Below are positions 9,703 through 22,114 of a DNA stretch of 64,000 nt, piece after piece. The notes under the pieces were generated by a model, which did not search any database, had not been told where the DNA came from, and saw only the letters and a list, made by a program, of their open reading frames with translations. A program made the translations under genes and the position numbers. The stretch's first letter is position 1. Each line of letters starts with the position of its first letter. The stretch is taken from positions 62,001 through 126,000 of the forward strand of contig KV918907.1 in assembly GCA_002049455.2 (NCBI GenBank). The letters are read 5' to 3'. This stretch comes from Porphyra umbilicalis (Eukaryota > Rhodophyta > Bangiophyceae > Bangiales > Bangiaceae).

Positions 9703-12700
9703 AGTCGGGGGGAGGGGAGGGTCCACCACACGGACGGTGACGGTTCGACTCGTTGTGTGAATCGATGAGGCGCCCATTGCAGAAAATCAGCAGTCGAGTA
9801 GGACTCATGTCACGATTGGAAGAGTACCTTGACACGCTCAGGGGTTGTGTGAGAATCGTAGTCGACGTTGGTGTCAGAGACCCTGTAATGCGGCCATACC
9901 CTTACCTGTCTGTGCTGTCTTTTCAGTCTTTGTTCTCGTGCTTTTGCGTGTGTCGTGTAACTTGTTCTGAGAGCCGCGTGTCTCATCCTGTACATCACGA
10001 ATCACACAGAGTACAGGGCCGCGCGGCACATTCGAGCATCTCTCAGTCGGAAGGCACAGGAGCCCGGTGACAGCCACGGAGCTTTACCGTAGAGAGCCAC
10101 AAGTGCTTTTGCATGTTGCAGCAGTGCCTTGTTTTCATATGACTGCGCACTATTCTTACGTGCTCTTGCTTCAGTGTGTATGCTCTCCCGTCCGCATCAG
10201 CATGCTCCATGCTTCTATTAGAATACAGAGAAGGCCTCCGTGGTATTTCGCCTGGCTCGTCGACCACATGTCGAGCAGAAAAACGTCTCACAGAGAAACA
10301 GATACGGTCGCTTCACACAGCTGGCCCTCTTTTTTCGCGAGCGAGCAAGGTGCCTATGGTCGTCACCTGAGCTAAAGTCTATCTCATCCTATTAGTCCTA
10401 TGGAGAAACGGCTCTGATTTCGGCACATGTACATCAATCGACCCCAAAATTCGTAGACGTATCAGAGGGTGGCCCTCGGGTCTTCAGAAGAAAAAACGGA
10501 GCACGAAGCGCAGCGCATCCCACCCGTTGATGCCCACTTCCGCATTCGTATCGATCAGGGGCATCCGATCCGCCCGAATCTCGACAGCACCCGATTTATG
10601 ACTGACCAAATCGGGAGGAACGCAAGGACAGGGAGGCTTCGTTTTCAGCCTCGTGGGCGAGATCTCGTGATGCCGCACGGAGAAGCAGCAAGGACGGTGA
10701 CAGCTGACCAAAGGAAAAGAATTTACGATGAACAAGTATTTGAGAAGCATCAGCAATATCAACTTACTCGCAGCGGCCTCCGACTGACGTGCACAGCTGG
10801 ACGCCCACCGGCGTCGGCGGCATGCTGCCCTGGCTGTCGGCAACGGCTGCCACCGCCCCCGCTCGCGCGCCGTCTGAGCGCAGTGCCACCTCCGTCCCCT
10901 GCAACCCCCCGACCCCCCACCCGCCCACGCTCGGGCCCTTCGGGTGGTGGGCCGGTGCGGTTGGCCCGTGCGGGCTGTGGGGTCGGCAACGGGGCGGTGG
11001 ATGTAGGCACGGTGGCGGATACGGTTGCGATCGCAGAGCCGCCGCCGGCAGCGGCCGGTGCAGCCGTGGCGCTGACGCCGCTTGCCACAGCGGGTGCGGC
11101 GCACGCGACCACGCCGGCGGTTGGAGCACGCCCGTCGCCGGCGGCCTCAGCCGCTGCGCTGAAGTGCAGTGCGGCGCTCGTCGCCGCCGGCGCGACGCTC
11201 GTCACCGCCGACGCAAAGCGACTGAAGTTGCGGAGCAGCTGTTCCCCAAACCTCCCCCGCACCCCATATCGCCCCTCCCCCACATAGCGCTCCTTGGCGG
11301 CGCCGTTGCTTTTCTGGAGCGAATAGTCCGGTTCGGCCACCGGTGCAGTGGCACACACATACTGCCCCACGACGGCGATCGCGGGAGGCACGACAGTGAT
11401 GGCGGGGAGAGGGTGGGGGTTAGGTCTGCGATGGCGCTTGAGCCACTCAGAGAGGCGTTCGAGGGCCTTTCTGGATTTCATTGGGGAGTGCCCATGCACA
11501 GGCGCTTATTGGCTACTGACGAAGCGCGAGACTCGATGGACTGCTGGATCTCGTGAGATCAAATCTCAAAAGTCGTCCAAGAGAACACACCTCTGGATAA
11601 GCGAACTTTTAAGTAGTCTCCCAATGTCAGGGGATCGCTCCAACAAAACGCTTACGCTTCTTTTTGACATACTCTTTACGGGCGTCTACCTTTGGCCAGT
11701 GGAGTTGGAGCGCTGCGCAGAATAGTGCACTCGAATACACGAGGTATGTGAACATGGGACAAATGCGAGAAACGGTGCTGTGACCTCGTGCGGCTCGCCC
11801 AGTGTGCCGGAAGGCCTAAAAACGATGCGTCTGAGCCGTATCTTTCCGACATACGTGTGCCGTTGAAGAGCTTGCTACAGAGGAATGCGTACCATTTCTT
11901 GCAGTAAAAAGGTTTGGGGGGTTTCTATTCCTTGTTTGAAGACTGCTTGTCATTTGCGGTCGTAGCGGCGGAGTTCTGGGATCTCCAAAAAAAAGTGCGG
12001 TTCTCAGAGGACTAATAGAGTGAAACAGATTTTAGTGGCTACCAGCATCCACTAGAGCTGAATAGGCCTGGCACTGACAAGTGTTTCGCACTCATCACAG
12101 GGATGCTACCGTGTGTTGTTCGTCTCTATGTCCCCAACGTGAGCGGGACCACTTCTATTTTGGGCAATGTGTATTTGCAAACACACCGTCCCAGAGGATC
12201 TGCAGTCCACGAAATTAGCCGCACAGAGCTCGATAAGTGCGTCGCAACGAGGACACGGCGTTGGAGCGCTCTTTGATTGATGCCAACCAAATGACTGGGA
12301 AGTGTGCTCTCAGGACGGCCCGCTATGATGCTTACCGAACAGGACTCCGCATGTCGATTGCAGAGCACGAGTCCGCATGACTCTCTCAGACGCTCGCGCG
12401 TGACTCGCATCACGACTTCGAGCGCGAACAGGAGCGATCGCTGCCTCATGCGCTGTTTATACACGATAAGCGGGTACCAGCACCAACACGGACTGTCCAC
12501 GGCCTCAAAAAATCGCCACATCCAACGGCAACTACGTGTGAACGAACGCGGTTGCCGCGCGTGATCGGACTCTTCACATCAGGCGTGCATTCAGCATCGA
12601 ACCGAGGCACACGCACTGTCCAAGCCTCTTCAGAAGGCACACTCCTTGCTGAGGGTGTGCCTGAGCTTTCTTTACGCCACCACATCCAGGTCTGTGCAGT

Positions 12701-15249
12701 CCATCGCCATCACGGCGAGCATTAATGACAGACGTGGCCAGGATTGTTGCAATCTACAGTCCTACAGCACCCTGCATACCAAGCCGCGCAAGGTGCCCAT
12801 CCTCTACCGACGTTCTTTCGCTCGCTCCCGATCATCTATGGGCTCTCCACGGCCGACTGCCGCACGCGGGGTGTTGGCGACGGCCTTTCGCACCACTTGG
12901 AGCCTCAGCACTTGAAGAAAGAACATTTTTTCGGCCTCGCCGTTCCGCCACACACCCGCCATAAGCCGACTAGCTCGTCGTCCCCGTCACCCCCTCTTGC
13001 GCCGATCTGAACACCGGATAAGCAAAGGTGGCGTCGTTTGCGTCGGATACGACAAAAGCTCAAGACGGGAAATTGCAGCCTTGACTGGGTCCGGTCAAGG
13101 TGCTGACCAGGGTGACATCTACTATTTGATTGGTTCAGCACAGGCGCACCCCACAAAACGTGACAGCACCTGATTTGGGACAGGGTCTCCAGAAAAACCA
13201 CGGACAGAGCTGTTGTGGGGCGGCCCTGACAGTGTGTGTGAGAGAGGTGCCCAGATCCACCCCAGTACCCGCCCCCCGCGGCGTCGCGCCCGGCACCGCC
13301 ACCGCTGCTGTCGCTGCCGCCGCCGCCGTCGCCGCCGCCGCCGCTGCCTCACCGGCCGCAGTCGCTCGCTCGTAAATGCTGCGCTGCTGCCCCCCTCTTT
13401 ACCTTTCGGCCTTCCCGTTCCTCTTACGGCCCCCCCCCACGGTCCCGCATGCTGCATCTCCTCTTTTTTGCGGTGCTACCAGACGTCGGGGTGGCTGCCG
13501 GTGGCCGCTGCTCCGGCGGCCGGCCGGCAGCGGCCTGGTGCTGCTGGGCTGGCGGCTGGCGGCTCACTGTTCACCAACACCGCCTCCGTCATCCCGCTCT
13601 CGCTCTCACCACCTCATCTTCTTGCTCTCTTCCCCCCCCCCCCTGTGGCCGCGGTCATCCTGTCTAGCAGCCGCGCGGTCGGCTGTTCGTGGCGGCGTCC
13701 CCGCTTCGCGTGGTCCTGCTGGTGAGGCTCTTCGCCGCATCGGCGCGGTCCCTAGCGGCTGTTGGCGGCCATGTCCGCCCCGCTTGGTTCGTGCGCGGCC
13801 AAAATCTACAGGTCCGGCCCGTCGCCCACTCGCCAGCAGCGGTTTTTTGTGACCTCCAGGTCGCTTCTCTGTGCACGGCTGCCCGCTGCGTGGAGCGACG
13901 GGGAGCGCCTGTTGGGGGGAGACGCGCAATGTTTGCTCATGACGTCAGAGGAGCGTGTGGAGTACACCAGCGTGTGGTCCTTCACGGACACAGCCGTGAA
14001 ACGGCTACACCCTGAAAGGCAGGACGGGGTTGTGTGTAGCAGTGCAGCAGTACCTGAGACGGAGCAACGGCAACGTGGCGGCGTTCATAGTTGTGGGAGC
14101 AGGCGCAAGGGGACCGCAAAGGGCTCCCCTCCCAGTCGCTTTGTGCAGCGGACGGCCAATACCGCGGCAGTTACAGAGCGAGATAGGCACCCAGCTGCCC
14201 GTGGGGCACTCTGTTCCGGCGCCAGCGGAGAGATACCAAATCAGACGTCGACACGCTAGAGTGCCTGCAGCAGCGCTGATTGCCGCTGGCCGCGTGGTCG
14301 CAGCCAGTATGGGCGGTGCTCGCCAAATGGACACGCGCGAAGGAAAGTAGCTTTACATTTGAAATGGAGAGCTTCCATGAGGAGCCTGCGGGGGGGGGGC
14401 GGCGGTGGCGAGGCAGATGCCGTCACGGTGGTGGGCTGGCCAGTAGTGGCTGCCATCCCGTAGGCCCGCGACGCGGTGGCCGTTGCGCCGGTGGGCGGCG
14501 GCAGGCTGGATGCAAGACAAGGAGGGGCGACCGGGTGGCCACGCCCAGTCGCTCTCCTCAGCAGCTATCTGACGCGCGGCACGCCCGCCCGGCGCCTGTC
14601 GTCACCCCTGCCAGCCGCGGAAGTTCCAGCGTTGAGGGACGCGCGCTGTACAGTAGCAGAAGACGCCTCCCCAAGGCAGACACAGTGGTGCGCAACACGA
14701 CACCAGTCTAAGTCTCGTCAGCGAGCACAATCAGCCATGAGCAGAACACGGTTGAAGAGTACAATTCAGCCACACTCCAAAGCTCGTTTCATACAATGTC
14801 CAGCGTGTGTCAAAGGCTAAGAAACTTTCAAAGCCCTCTGCGCTAAACGTAGTTCAGTCGAGTTGTTTGTGCAAAAGCGGAGCCCGCCTGGCCGCAAGGC
14901 CACAAGCAGCCCCTATGTGTCACCGCCCCCGCCTGAAGCAGCGCGACCCCCGCACACGTCCACACCATTTATGATTTCGGCAGCGGCACTCCCGCAGCAC
15001 TCGCGGATGCAGTGGCGGTCCAGTTGGTCTGCTGGCTATGGCGCTGACGTTTTGTCTTCGCTTCAACTGTCGAAGGGCGGACAAGCCAGAATGCGAGCGT
15101 CTCTGCGCACTGGCGGTCGAGATACGCATGAACGAGCACGGGAATTGCGGAAAGCCATCGGTGACCTCATCCGTGCCACGAAGATAGACATGGCAGAGCC
15201 CGGCCCGTGACACTTTTCCCATCCAGCCTCGTTTCCATCCTGTCCCCCA
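9703..15249. other. Long unassigned stretch with low-complexity GC blocks
   Basis: About 5.5 kb in which no protein domain or structural RNA could be recognised. 10780-11300 is Ala/Pro/Gly-coding GC-rich low-complexity sequence, open on both strands by composition. 13440-13640 holds poly-C and GC-rich tracts. A 272-codon plus frame (10469-11287) and a 246-codon minus frame (11499-10759) overlap in the GC block and neither has a recognisable motif. No tRNA or rRNA was recognised by eye. Confidence 0.4.
13290..13370. repeat. CCG/CCGCTG microsatellite-like tract
   Basis: An imperfect trinucleotide run rich in GCC, CCG and CTG units. It encodes poly-Ala or poly-Arg in different frames and explains the open but meaningless frames across it. 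Confidence 0.75.
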
Positions 15250-15510
15250 CTCCCTCGCAGCCGCATCCTCATGCGGTTGCGGGTCGGAGCGCCCACAGAC
15301 GATGACATCGACCTGCTCAACTTGACGTGGGGGGCTGGGGGCGACGACGCGTGGCCCGACCACCAGCGCCTGCGGTGGAAGAACTGCGAAGTGGACGGGG
15401 TGAATGACCAGCGCCTCTCCCAGCAGGCTGGCGAGTGGGTGTCTTTTAAATGCGTCGACACGATCAACGTGGAGCACGCAAACCGACAGGCCACAGTGTA
15501 CACGAAGCTT
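15250..15510 (+). pseudogene. PIF1/Helitron-type helicase fragment (tentative)
   Basis: A plus frame encodes RLRVGAPTDDDIDLLN, then RLRWKNCEVDGVNDQRL. This resembles the segment of PIF1-family helicases, as found in Helitrons and related elements, in which an LRxGxPTxxDxxLLN stretch is followed by a strand reading NAxVDxxNxxRL. The Walker motifs that should lie upstream and the later helicase motifs downstream could not be seen, so at best this is a decayed fragment. The call rests on pattern memory of two short blocks and could be chance. Confidence 0.3.
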
Positions 15511-16522
15511 CAACAGCTTGCCCGTGGGGTCATACAGAAGCAGCAGACGCGGTGGGCGTGGAGGCAGGTCGGGAGCGCGTGGGGGAAGCGGGCAGGCGGG
15601 CGGCAGGGCGGCAGGCGGCTCACGCGGAATGCAAGCCGGTGCTCGTTCGCGGGCACCACGGTAACGTCAAAGAATGCTTTGATGATGTACCAGCTGATGA
15701 GATTATCCTCCAGCTAGTGCTGCGTCTCGTAGCGCGGCAGGCTATTGTATATGAAGGTACGGTCAAGAATTGCGCGGTCTTTTTTGCGGAGCCATCCACC
15801 GGAAGGCGACCGTTGGGATGGTGTACCACAAACGTGTGAGCCACGTCCGCATCGGCCGCCACGTCGTTTGCTCACAGCTCGTAGTCGAAGACGTTTGCGA
15901 CCCACGAGTCTGCTGTAGAAGGCTCGAACTTGAGTTCCGCGGGTACCTGCTGGTAGAAGGGGCAACGGCGGGTACGAAAGAAGTGGGACAAGGACATGCT
16001 AGAAACATACCTGAGCTGCCGGAGGACCCAGAGAATGTCGCTAAAAACCACCCACTGCCGCAGAGAGGCGCAAACGGACGCCGTATGCATGTGGGGGGGC
16101 ATTCGGGCAGCTTTGGCTGCCAGCCGCCGGGAGGCGTCTCGATGATCCGACCTTTAAGGTTGGGAGCATTGGTGGCTTGAATAAAAGTGTGGGCCGCCCT
16201 TCGTCAGTCAATGAGAAGAGCCCCACTGCAGCTGCCAGTGAGAAGTAGGAGCATCCGCGGAGCGTCGGCGCGTGTCAGACAGAGGCCGCTGGGGTCGAGG
16301 CGGCGCCGAAGCCTCCCTCGCTTCCTTCGCCGCCGCAACTGCCACCGCTTGCGCTGTCGTTGTGGCGGTTTACCCCGCCTACGGCACACTTACAGTCGAG
16401 ACCCTCGCTGCAGACGCCACCATCGCCGCCACTCCGGCTGTGAGTGACGCCTCCACAGCCTGCGCCGTGTCCATTGACGGAGCATTCTCGGGTGACCTAG
16501 GTCTCAGGGGCACCGGCAGCGC
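15511..16522. other. Unassigned stretch
   Basis: About 1 kb of mixed sequence with short open frames. 15540-15650 is a G-rich GGCAGGCGGGCGGC tract. Any continuation of the helicase-like fragment is not recognisable here. Confidence 0.35.
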
Positions 16523-16530
16523 CTACACAC

Positions 16531-17275
16531 CAGGGGTTGTCAGGATATGCATTTCGAGGCGAAATAAGATACGGATACACGCCGATGTGGTGTATCTGAT
16601 TACGGATAAATCGCTTAACTAAGATCCGGATGCGGATATCTGCCTCCAAAACCGGATTATTACGTAGATTATATCCGTATCTGAGTACGATTACCGTATC
16701 CGATTATATTCCTACAAGTCCGCCCGGCCGCACAATTAAGGCCAGAGAAAGACGCCATTCAGGCACTTGTTGAGTGCTAAATGGACGTCAAGTACGACTT
16801 GATATTCACATTTCATGTGTGCGCCCCAACGGGCGCGGTCCAGGCAGTTCCCCGCCGTTTTTGTAAACGGTCGTCAGATAGACCGTTCTGAAACTCGTGT
16901 CACACTTTGCTGATATCGCAAGCGGGCCGAGTCGCGTGCTTGAACGGTTTCTTCCGGGTCGGGCGGGATAGCCACTTGTCGCTGCAACATGCTTGCACAT
17001 GAGTCTCCCGATGGTCGGACTGGGAAAAGAGAGGTGGACGGCGTTGTACCGGAATTCTGTCGGCCCAAGAAGTTTAATGTATCCCTGTATTCTGCCTGTT
17101 ATACCTTGAATACGGACCTGATATAATCTTGCAATTAATGTCGGACAGGATGGATATATCGTCTTCTCTCTTTCTCATAATACATTTAGAATATGCGTCC
17201 TTGGCGCGTATCCGAAGTGGATACGGATATAATGCATGGATATATTCCTCAGGAATATATCCATGACAACCCCTG
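16531..17275. mobile_element. hAT-like non-autonomous element, 745 bp, 8-bp target duplication
   Basis: Begins CAGGGGTTGTCAGGATAT and ends with the inverted counterpart (ATATCCATGACAACCCCTG). It is flanked by a perfect 8-bp direct repeat CTACACAC at 16523-16530 and 17276-17283. An 8-bp duplication with a CAG...CTG terminus is the hAT superfamily hallmark. The interior holds many short GGATACGGATA/TATCCGTATCC motifs, typical of subterminal transposase-binding repeats. There is no open frame of note, so it depended on another copy. A related left end lies at 32538, and the larger element at 57854 uses the same first 12 bases. Confidence 0.85.
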
Positions 17276-17283
17276 CTACACAC

Positions 17284-19869
17284 TCTTTGAGGAGGAGACT
17301 GTCCTTCAGTCGGCAGGTGGTGGAAGCGATACCTGCTGGACCCAAGGAGGTTGTCGATAGGGATTCCTGCTTCGGGCGGCAGCGCACCTCAATTCACGAG
17401 CTGCGCCTGCTCCCGACAGATGATGTGCATGCGGTGCGCCATCCGCGACGACTCAAAAAAGGGTGGTCATCCGTGAGTAAACGATCCCGCTGTCATCAGA
17501 CGCGAGCATTTAGTTATGTCAGTTAACCAACAACGTGAGGTTCGTATATTTCTCTGACAGGACACGGTAGCGCATGAATAAAGTGAGATACAGCGGACGC
17601 AGCGCGGCCCTCACGTAGATGACCATGTTCAGAAGCTCTCCGGATGATATCTCGCCGCGCTGCCGCGCCTCCTTGATGTCGAGAACGCTATCGCCGGCCT
17701 CCTGCACCAAGAGACTGCCGTTGTCGACTGAAAAAGCATTGCCAACGACGGGGGACGATACCGACTCGAACGTCTTTGACCAGTCTGAGTCGTATTGCAC
17801 CCATGATGGGCGGGGGAAGGCGCCCTCGAAGCCGTTGGGGCGGGACGGCAGCCCTTGGAATCCCAAAATGGGCGTTAAGCAGCCGACGACGCGCTCCTCG
17901 ATCTCTTGTTAGAAGCAGGACGGCGGCGTAACCCACGCGAGGTGGCGAAGTGTAGATCCCGCCTTGGTGGCCCCCAATACGGTAGCGGAGAAGTTGTTCA
18001 TATTCTCTCAACGGCACGTAGTCGCCGTCGTCGGCGTCCAAGTTCACTTCCTCTTCGTCTTCGTCGTCGGCCGCTCAGGCCGAACGAGCGCCGCGAGGTC
18101 GGCTGCTTCGGGGGGGGCCACCGCGGGCATCACCACCACCGCCAGTGGCCGGGCCGACAGAACGAAGAGGGGAGAAAAGGGGGCCAGGGGACGGTGGGAG
18201 GGCGGGATATGGCCCGCCGCCAAGCCGCCGCGGCCGGCACCGCAAGGCCCCACATCGTCTTCTGCACGGTGCAAGACGCCGGGCAAGTCTTTCAACGCAC
18301 TCCGCAGCAGCCCCAAATATAGTACCTTGTCAGAAGTGGTCACCACGGCATCACGCAACGCAAAAGGCACACAAGCGACAGCGCTTTCGCAGCCGTCCTC
18401 TGCCACCACACATCGGCTTCCTTCGCAGTCTTGCTGCGCCATCCACCTTTCTCACTTTCCTGTATCCCTCCTTTCGCGCCGCCTGTCACCCCCTTACGCA
18501 TCTTCAATGTGCAACTCTCGTGCCGAAACGAGATGGCAATCTCTCCTGGTAGTCGAAGATCTTGACTATTGAGACAGTGCGACTGCGGCTTCGACAAGAA
18601 CCGTCATCCTGACTTCCACGTCGCCCTGGTCGGGATTTCGCTGCTCGGCAGCATGAAGGAGGAAAGCTACGACAGATTCGTTGGCCTCTTTTTTTGATTG
18701 ACCCGCGATGCTCTCTGTGCCGCCTTTCGACGGGAACGCTCAACTGCAGCAGGCACTGGTGCTCTCACTCAGACTACAGGAAGCTCAGGGCCATGCTCTT
18801 GGGCCCGCATACTTGGTGCAGTTGTACGGTCTACCTGGTACCGTTGACCCCGGCGCGGTCCTGGGACGGCACAAGAGCGCCAAAGCTTCCTTACACTGAA
18901 GGTCTGCTCTCTCCTCCTCAGCGAGGGAGGCAAATGGCCCCGCGCAATGTCTGTCACAGTGGCGGCCCTTGTTTGCAAACGTGCCTCCCCAGCTCGTAGA
19001 AACCCCTGCGCACAGGCTTCCTGGCGCCAACGTCTCCTTCGAAGACGCGTGACGCTCACTCTTGTGCTGTCTCGCCATCTCACGCGTCCTTCTGGGCACC
19101 GTACCCTTCTGTAGCGAGAGCACAAGCTGCACAGGCGTTCATCCCGAGCGCTACGCGCGATCCGCTGACCATACAGCGTGCTCCTGCGGGGTCTCGTGAA
19201 ATAGGCGGTCGCGGCCTGCTGTTTCATATGAGAAGCCTTGCTTCTGCTCTGGAATTCTCAATAGCATCGTCGTCATCATTCTTGATAAGCTCAAGCGACC
19301 AGGTCGTGGCGCTTTCGAACAGTTGCCGCTGGCGGTGGCGCTGTCGCCGCCTCGCATGCGAGAGCCCACTCAGGTGCATCAGAGAGTCCCTGTGTCGTCG
19401 GGAGCGCTGTGTGTTGATCAGGCGCTCTTGGGGCCTTTTTGAAGCCCGCAGTCTCACATACCATGGCAAATTGCGTGGCACCGCGACTGGGACTGCCTAG
19501 CGGCAAATCCATGTGTGCAGATGCGCAATACGCTCGCAGCGCGGTATAGAATGCTCCGGCCGCCTGAGCCTCCTAAAGCCATACGGTGTATTTCTAATTT
19601 TAGGGCTTCCTCTGACTTGTGCGCACTCACCACGCACGTTATTGGGGGGGCGGCACAACCACAAACTTGGCCTTATCCACCCCGGTATCTGGTAGAGAGG
19701 CGGCTGTGACTTTGCCGGCTGCACCTAGAAGGTGGGACCTGACTGTGTGCTCGACGCAGACGACTCGCAACATGGTCTTTGACGACACGACGCGCATTCT
19801 GGCGGTGTCGTGGGTGCTGTTTGAGGGATTCACCAAGAAGGGGCTGCACGACGCCTCGCCTGCAATCGA
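17284..19869. other. Mostly unassigned; one minus frame noted
   Basis: About 2.6 kb. The only frame that looks protein-like is on the minus strand at 17866-17519 (115 codons, with ESVSSPVVGNAFSVDNGSL), with possible upstream exons or frame changes around 17900-18440. No family is recognised. Homopolymer and CCG-rich stretches at 18050-18240 explain other open frames. Confidence 0.35.
17519..17866 (-). CDS. Unidentified short open frame
   Basis: A 115-codon minus frame with balanced composition, unlike the low-complexity frames around it. It contains SYxDWSKTF-like and LNMVIYVRAALRPLYLTLFMRYRVL stretches, the second strongly hydrophobic and amphipathic. It lies inside the 23.8-kb insertion, between the hAT-like element and the IS630-type transposase, so a decayed transposon-encoded protein is the likeliest source. 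No known domain recognised; it could equally be chance. Confidence 0.2.
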   Translation of the reverse strand: MGFQGLPSRPNGFEGAFPRPSWVQYDSDWSKTFESVSSPVVGNAFSVDNGSLLVQEAGDSVLDIKEARQRGEISSGELLNMVIYVRAALRPLYLTLFMRYRVLSEKYTNLTLLVN

Positions 19870-20877
19870 ATGACGATGCAAGGATGGGTCAGCGTCTATA
19901 TCGCGTCGGGCGAGTGGTGGCCTGACCCAGTTTTGCGAAACCGGCATGCGGACAGTGTCATCTACGACTCCCATTTTCTTCAAGCCGTCAACGCTGTCAT
20001 CCCGACGGACCCGGAGCAGCCAATAGGTGAAATAACTGATGTATTTGCTGTTCTGTCCACCCTCCCTGGCTACCGCGCCTTTTACAAGACGTCTATCGGC
20101 GCGCTAGACCGAGTCCGACGCGTTACCGGTTTTACCTACCGCCGGTTGTACCGAATGTGCGGGGAGCGCGACCAAGAACGCCGCGTGATTTTTTCGCGCG
20201 TCTTGACAGCTATTCCTCTGCGCTGCATCGTCTCCGTTGACAAAAGGCACAAAAATGTGGCAGATATGCGGAGACGGCGCGGCAGGTGGTTGCGCGAAAT
20301 GGGCTATGATTGCCTCTCTCGTGCTGAAAATATCATGTTTCGGACTTCAACAATGATGGCACTATCCTACGAAACGGGCGTCATCCACTGTGTGACGACA
20401 CCAAGACCGCCGGCGCAGAACTCGGACGACTGGCTGATGTTCCTCGGGGGGCTGCTGCCGACGATGAACGAGTTCGTTCCGGGGTTGCCTTGGGCGCTTC
20501 AGCCCGAAACGTGCGTCCTACTCGATGACAACGCGCCCATCCACTCGGCTGAAGCGGACGCATGGATTACGGCGGCGAGTATCTTCCCTTTGCGGCTGCC
20601 TCCCTACAGCCCGAATTTCCAACCAATCGAGGAGGTGTTCACTGGGCTTTCGAGCTTTTTAACGACGACGCATCACGCTTTCCCGGGGGAGCCAGACGCC
20701 CTACGCCACGCTCTGGGGATTTCTGCCTTGACGGCAGAAAACATAGGCACGCAATTTGAGCATTGTCCTATGGAAGCAGTCCGAAATATGCCAGAGCTGG
20801 CTGGCCTCGGATGGGCCGTGGAGAGAGGCATTGGAGCCGTTTCCAAGTTCATGCCCCCCGCAATCCCACCCGCGTAG
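19870..20877 (+). CDS. Tc1/IS630-type (DDE_3) transposase
   Basis: A 335-codon frame starting at an ATG. The catalytic core is readable: D124 in CIVSVDKRHKN, D220 in VLLDDNAPIHS, and E254 in PPYSPNFQPIEEVF, 33 residues after the second Asp. This is the DD(33-34)E layout of the Tc1/mariner/IS630 superfamily, which cuts and pastes at TA sites. Residues 35-115 fit the HTH-containing region just ahead of the core (DSHFLQAVNAVIP ... GERDQERR). The first DNA-binding helix may lie in another frame just upstream (19770-19868). All three acidic residues are present. It sits centrally within the TA-bounded 23.8-kb insertion and could be the enzyme that recognises those ends, but adjacent terminal repeats were not found. 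Confidence 0.8.
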   Translation: MTMQGWVSVYIASGEWWPDPVLRNRHADSVIYDSHFLQAVNAVIPTDPEQPIGEITDVFAVLSTLPGYRAFYKTSIGALDRVRRVTGFTYRRLYRMCGERDQERRVIFSRVLTAIPLRCIVSVDKRHKNVADMRRRRGRWLREMGYDCLSRAENIMFRTSTMMALSYETGVIHCVTTPRPPAQNSDDWLMFLGGLLPTMNEFVPGLPWALQPETCVLLDDNAPIHSAEADAWITAASIFPLRLPPYSPNFQPIEEVFTGLSSFLTTTHHAFPGEPDALRHALGISALTAENIGTQFEHCPMEAVRNMPELAGLGWAVERGIGAVSKFMPPAIPPA

Positions 20878-22114
20878 GCCTTATGGTAGGTAGCTCCACG
20901 AGGGTTGGTCACGAGAGCCGCTCGTGCGTACGGCCCTGTCAGCGCGTCGGCCACACGGGTCATGGAGGCAGCTCGGGCCGCCGGGGGTAGGCTTGTTACG
21001 TCTATTCGCAGCGCCGCCTTCTTTCACAAGGCGACAGTCTCGCCCCTGGATGCTTTCAGGGCTGCTGCACGGCGTTCCGACTCTGCCTCGCGCTCGAGAT
21101 GTATGGGCTGCGTCTGCTACACACCATGGAGCGGGGCTCGAAGCGCGTCTCATTTTTTTTAACGATAGACAGCGGACCTGTTTGAGTCCATCGTAGGGTT
21201 AAGGTATTCGTCAAAGACATGGTATGGGGAAGATGTCCCTCCTCAAAGCAAAGTGTACATCGATACAGCACCAGTTGCGGATGTCCAATAGCAATGATCT
21301 GCGAGTGACGATGACAGTGCCACGAGAGTCAGTATCTGTCACCAAACGACGAAGCGAGAAAATAAAAGCTCCAGAAGACACGAGAAATAGACATCACGTC
21401 CGCGAAAGAAAAAAGAAATGCGAACGCAAACTGCCGTCTTCGGGCCAGATTTCTTAGTAGCATTATCGCAAGTAGCATTATCGCGTGGACAATGCTCGGC
21501 CCGAAACTCGACGAAGACGGTCGTGCTGGACACGCACTCGCGGCTCCGAGCACCGCACGTGCCGGCCACGCCCAGTTAAGGGCGGACATCAGGATTGAGA
21601 CACGTTGCTGCATTACAGCAGCCACGTTAGAATTTCCACAAGGTTGTATCCCATTTCCCGGGCACTTGATCCTCTCACCACTGCTACGAACGTCCGTCTT
21701 GCTCCTGCCCCACCGTCTCCACCAAACTCCCCTGATGCCAGAATTTGCACTGCTGAGACCGCAGTGCGTGTTTCTTCCTGTTTCTTCTACGCAGGCGGAA
21801 TTTCTGTTGCGTGCCCCCCTCCTACCATGTCGTCGTCGTCCGCCGCTGTCACCCCCTCTCCGCCGGGCGCGCAAGGGTTCGTACATATGGCTCTGAACCA
21901 AGAGTGAAACAGAAGGTATTTTTACCGTCGTGTATGCAGTCTTATGGAGCTCCTCAAGCTGATCAATGCTGCGTGGTTTGTTACGCGATTCTGACTCCTC
22001 CTTCGCTGTGCGTGCTGCCTCTGCAATTTCGTCATCTGTATCAAAATCTGTCTTGCTTTGCACAGTGACTCGATATCCAACACCATACACGCTTAATTCC
22101 CCCAAGTCCCCGCT
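20878..22114. other. Unassigned stretch
   Basis: About 1.2 kb between the IS630-type transposase and the next transposase-like gene. A minus frame at 22105-21329 is long (258 codons) but its composition is patchy and no domain is seen. No terminal repeats for either neighbour were recognised here. Confidence 0.35.

Noticed and set aside
10469-11499. Two long overlapping frames as host genes
   Set aside because: Ala/Pro/Gly-rich, antisense to each other, no domain; composition artefact.
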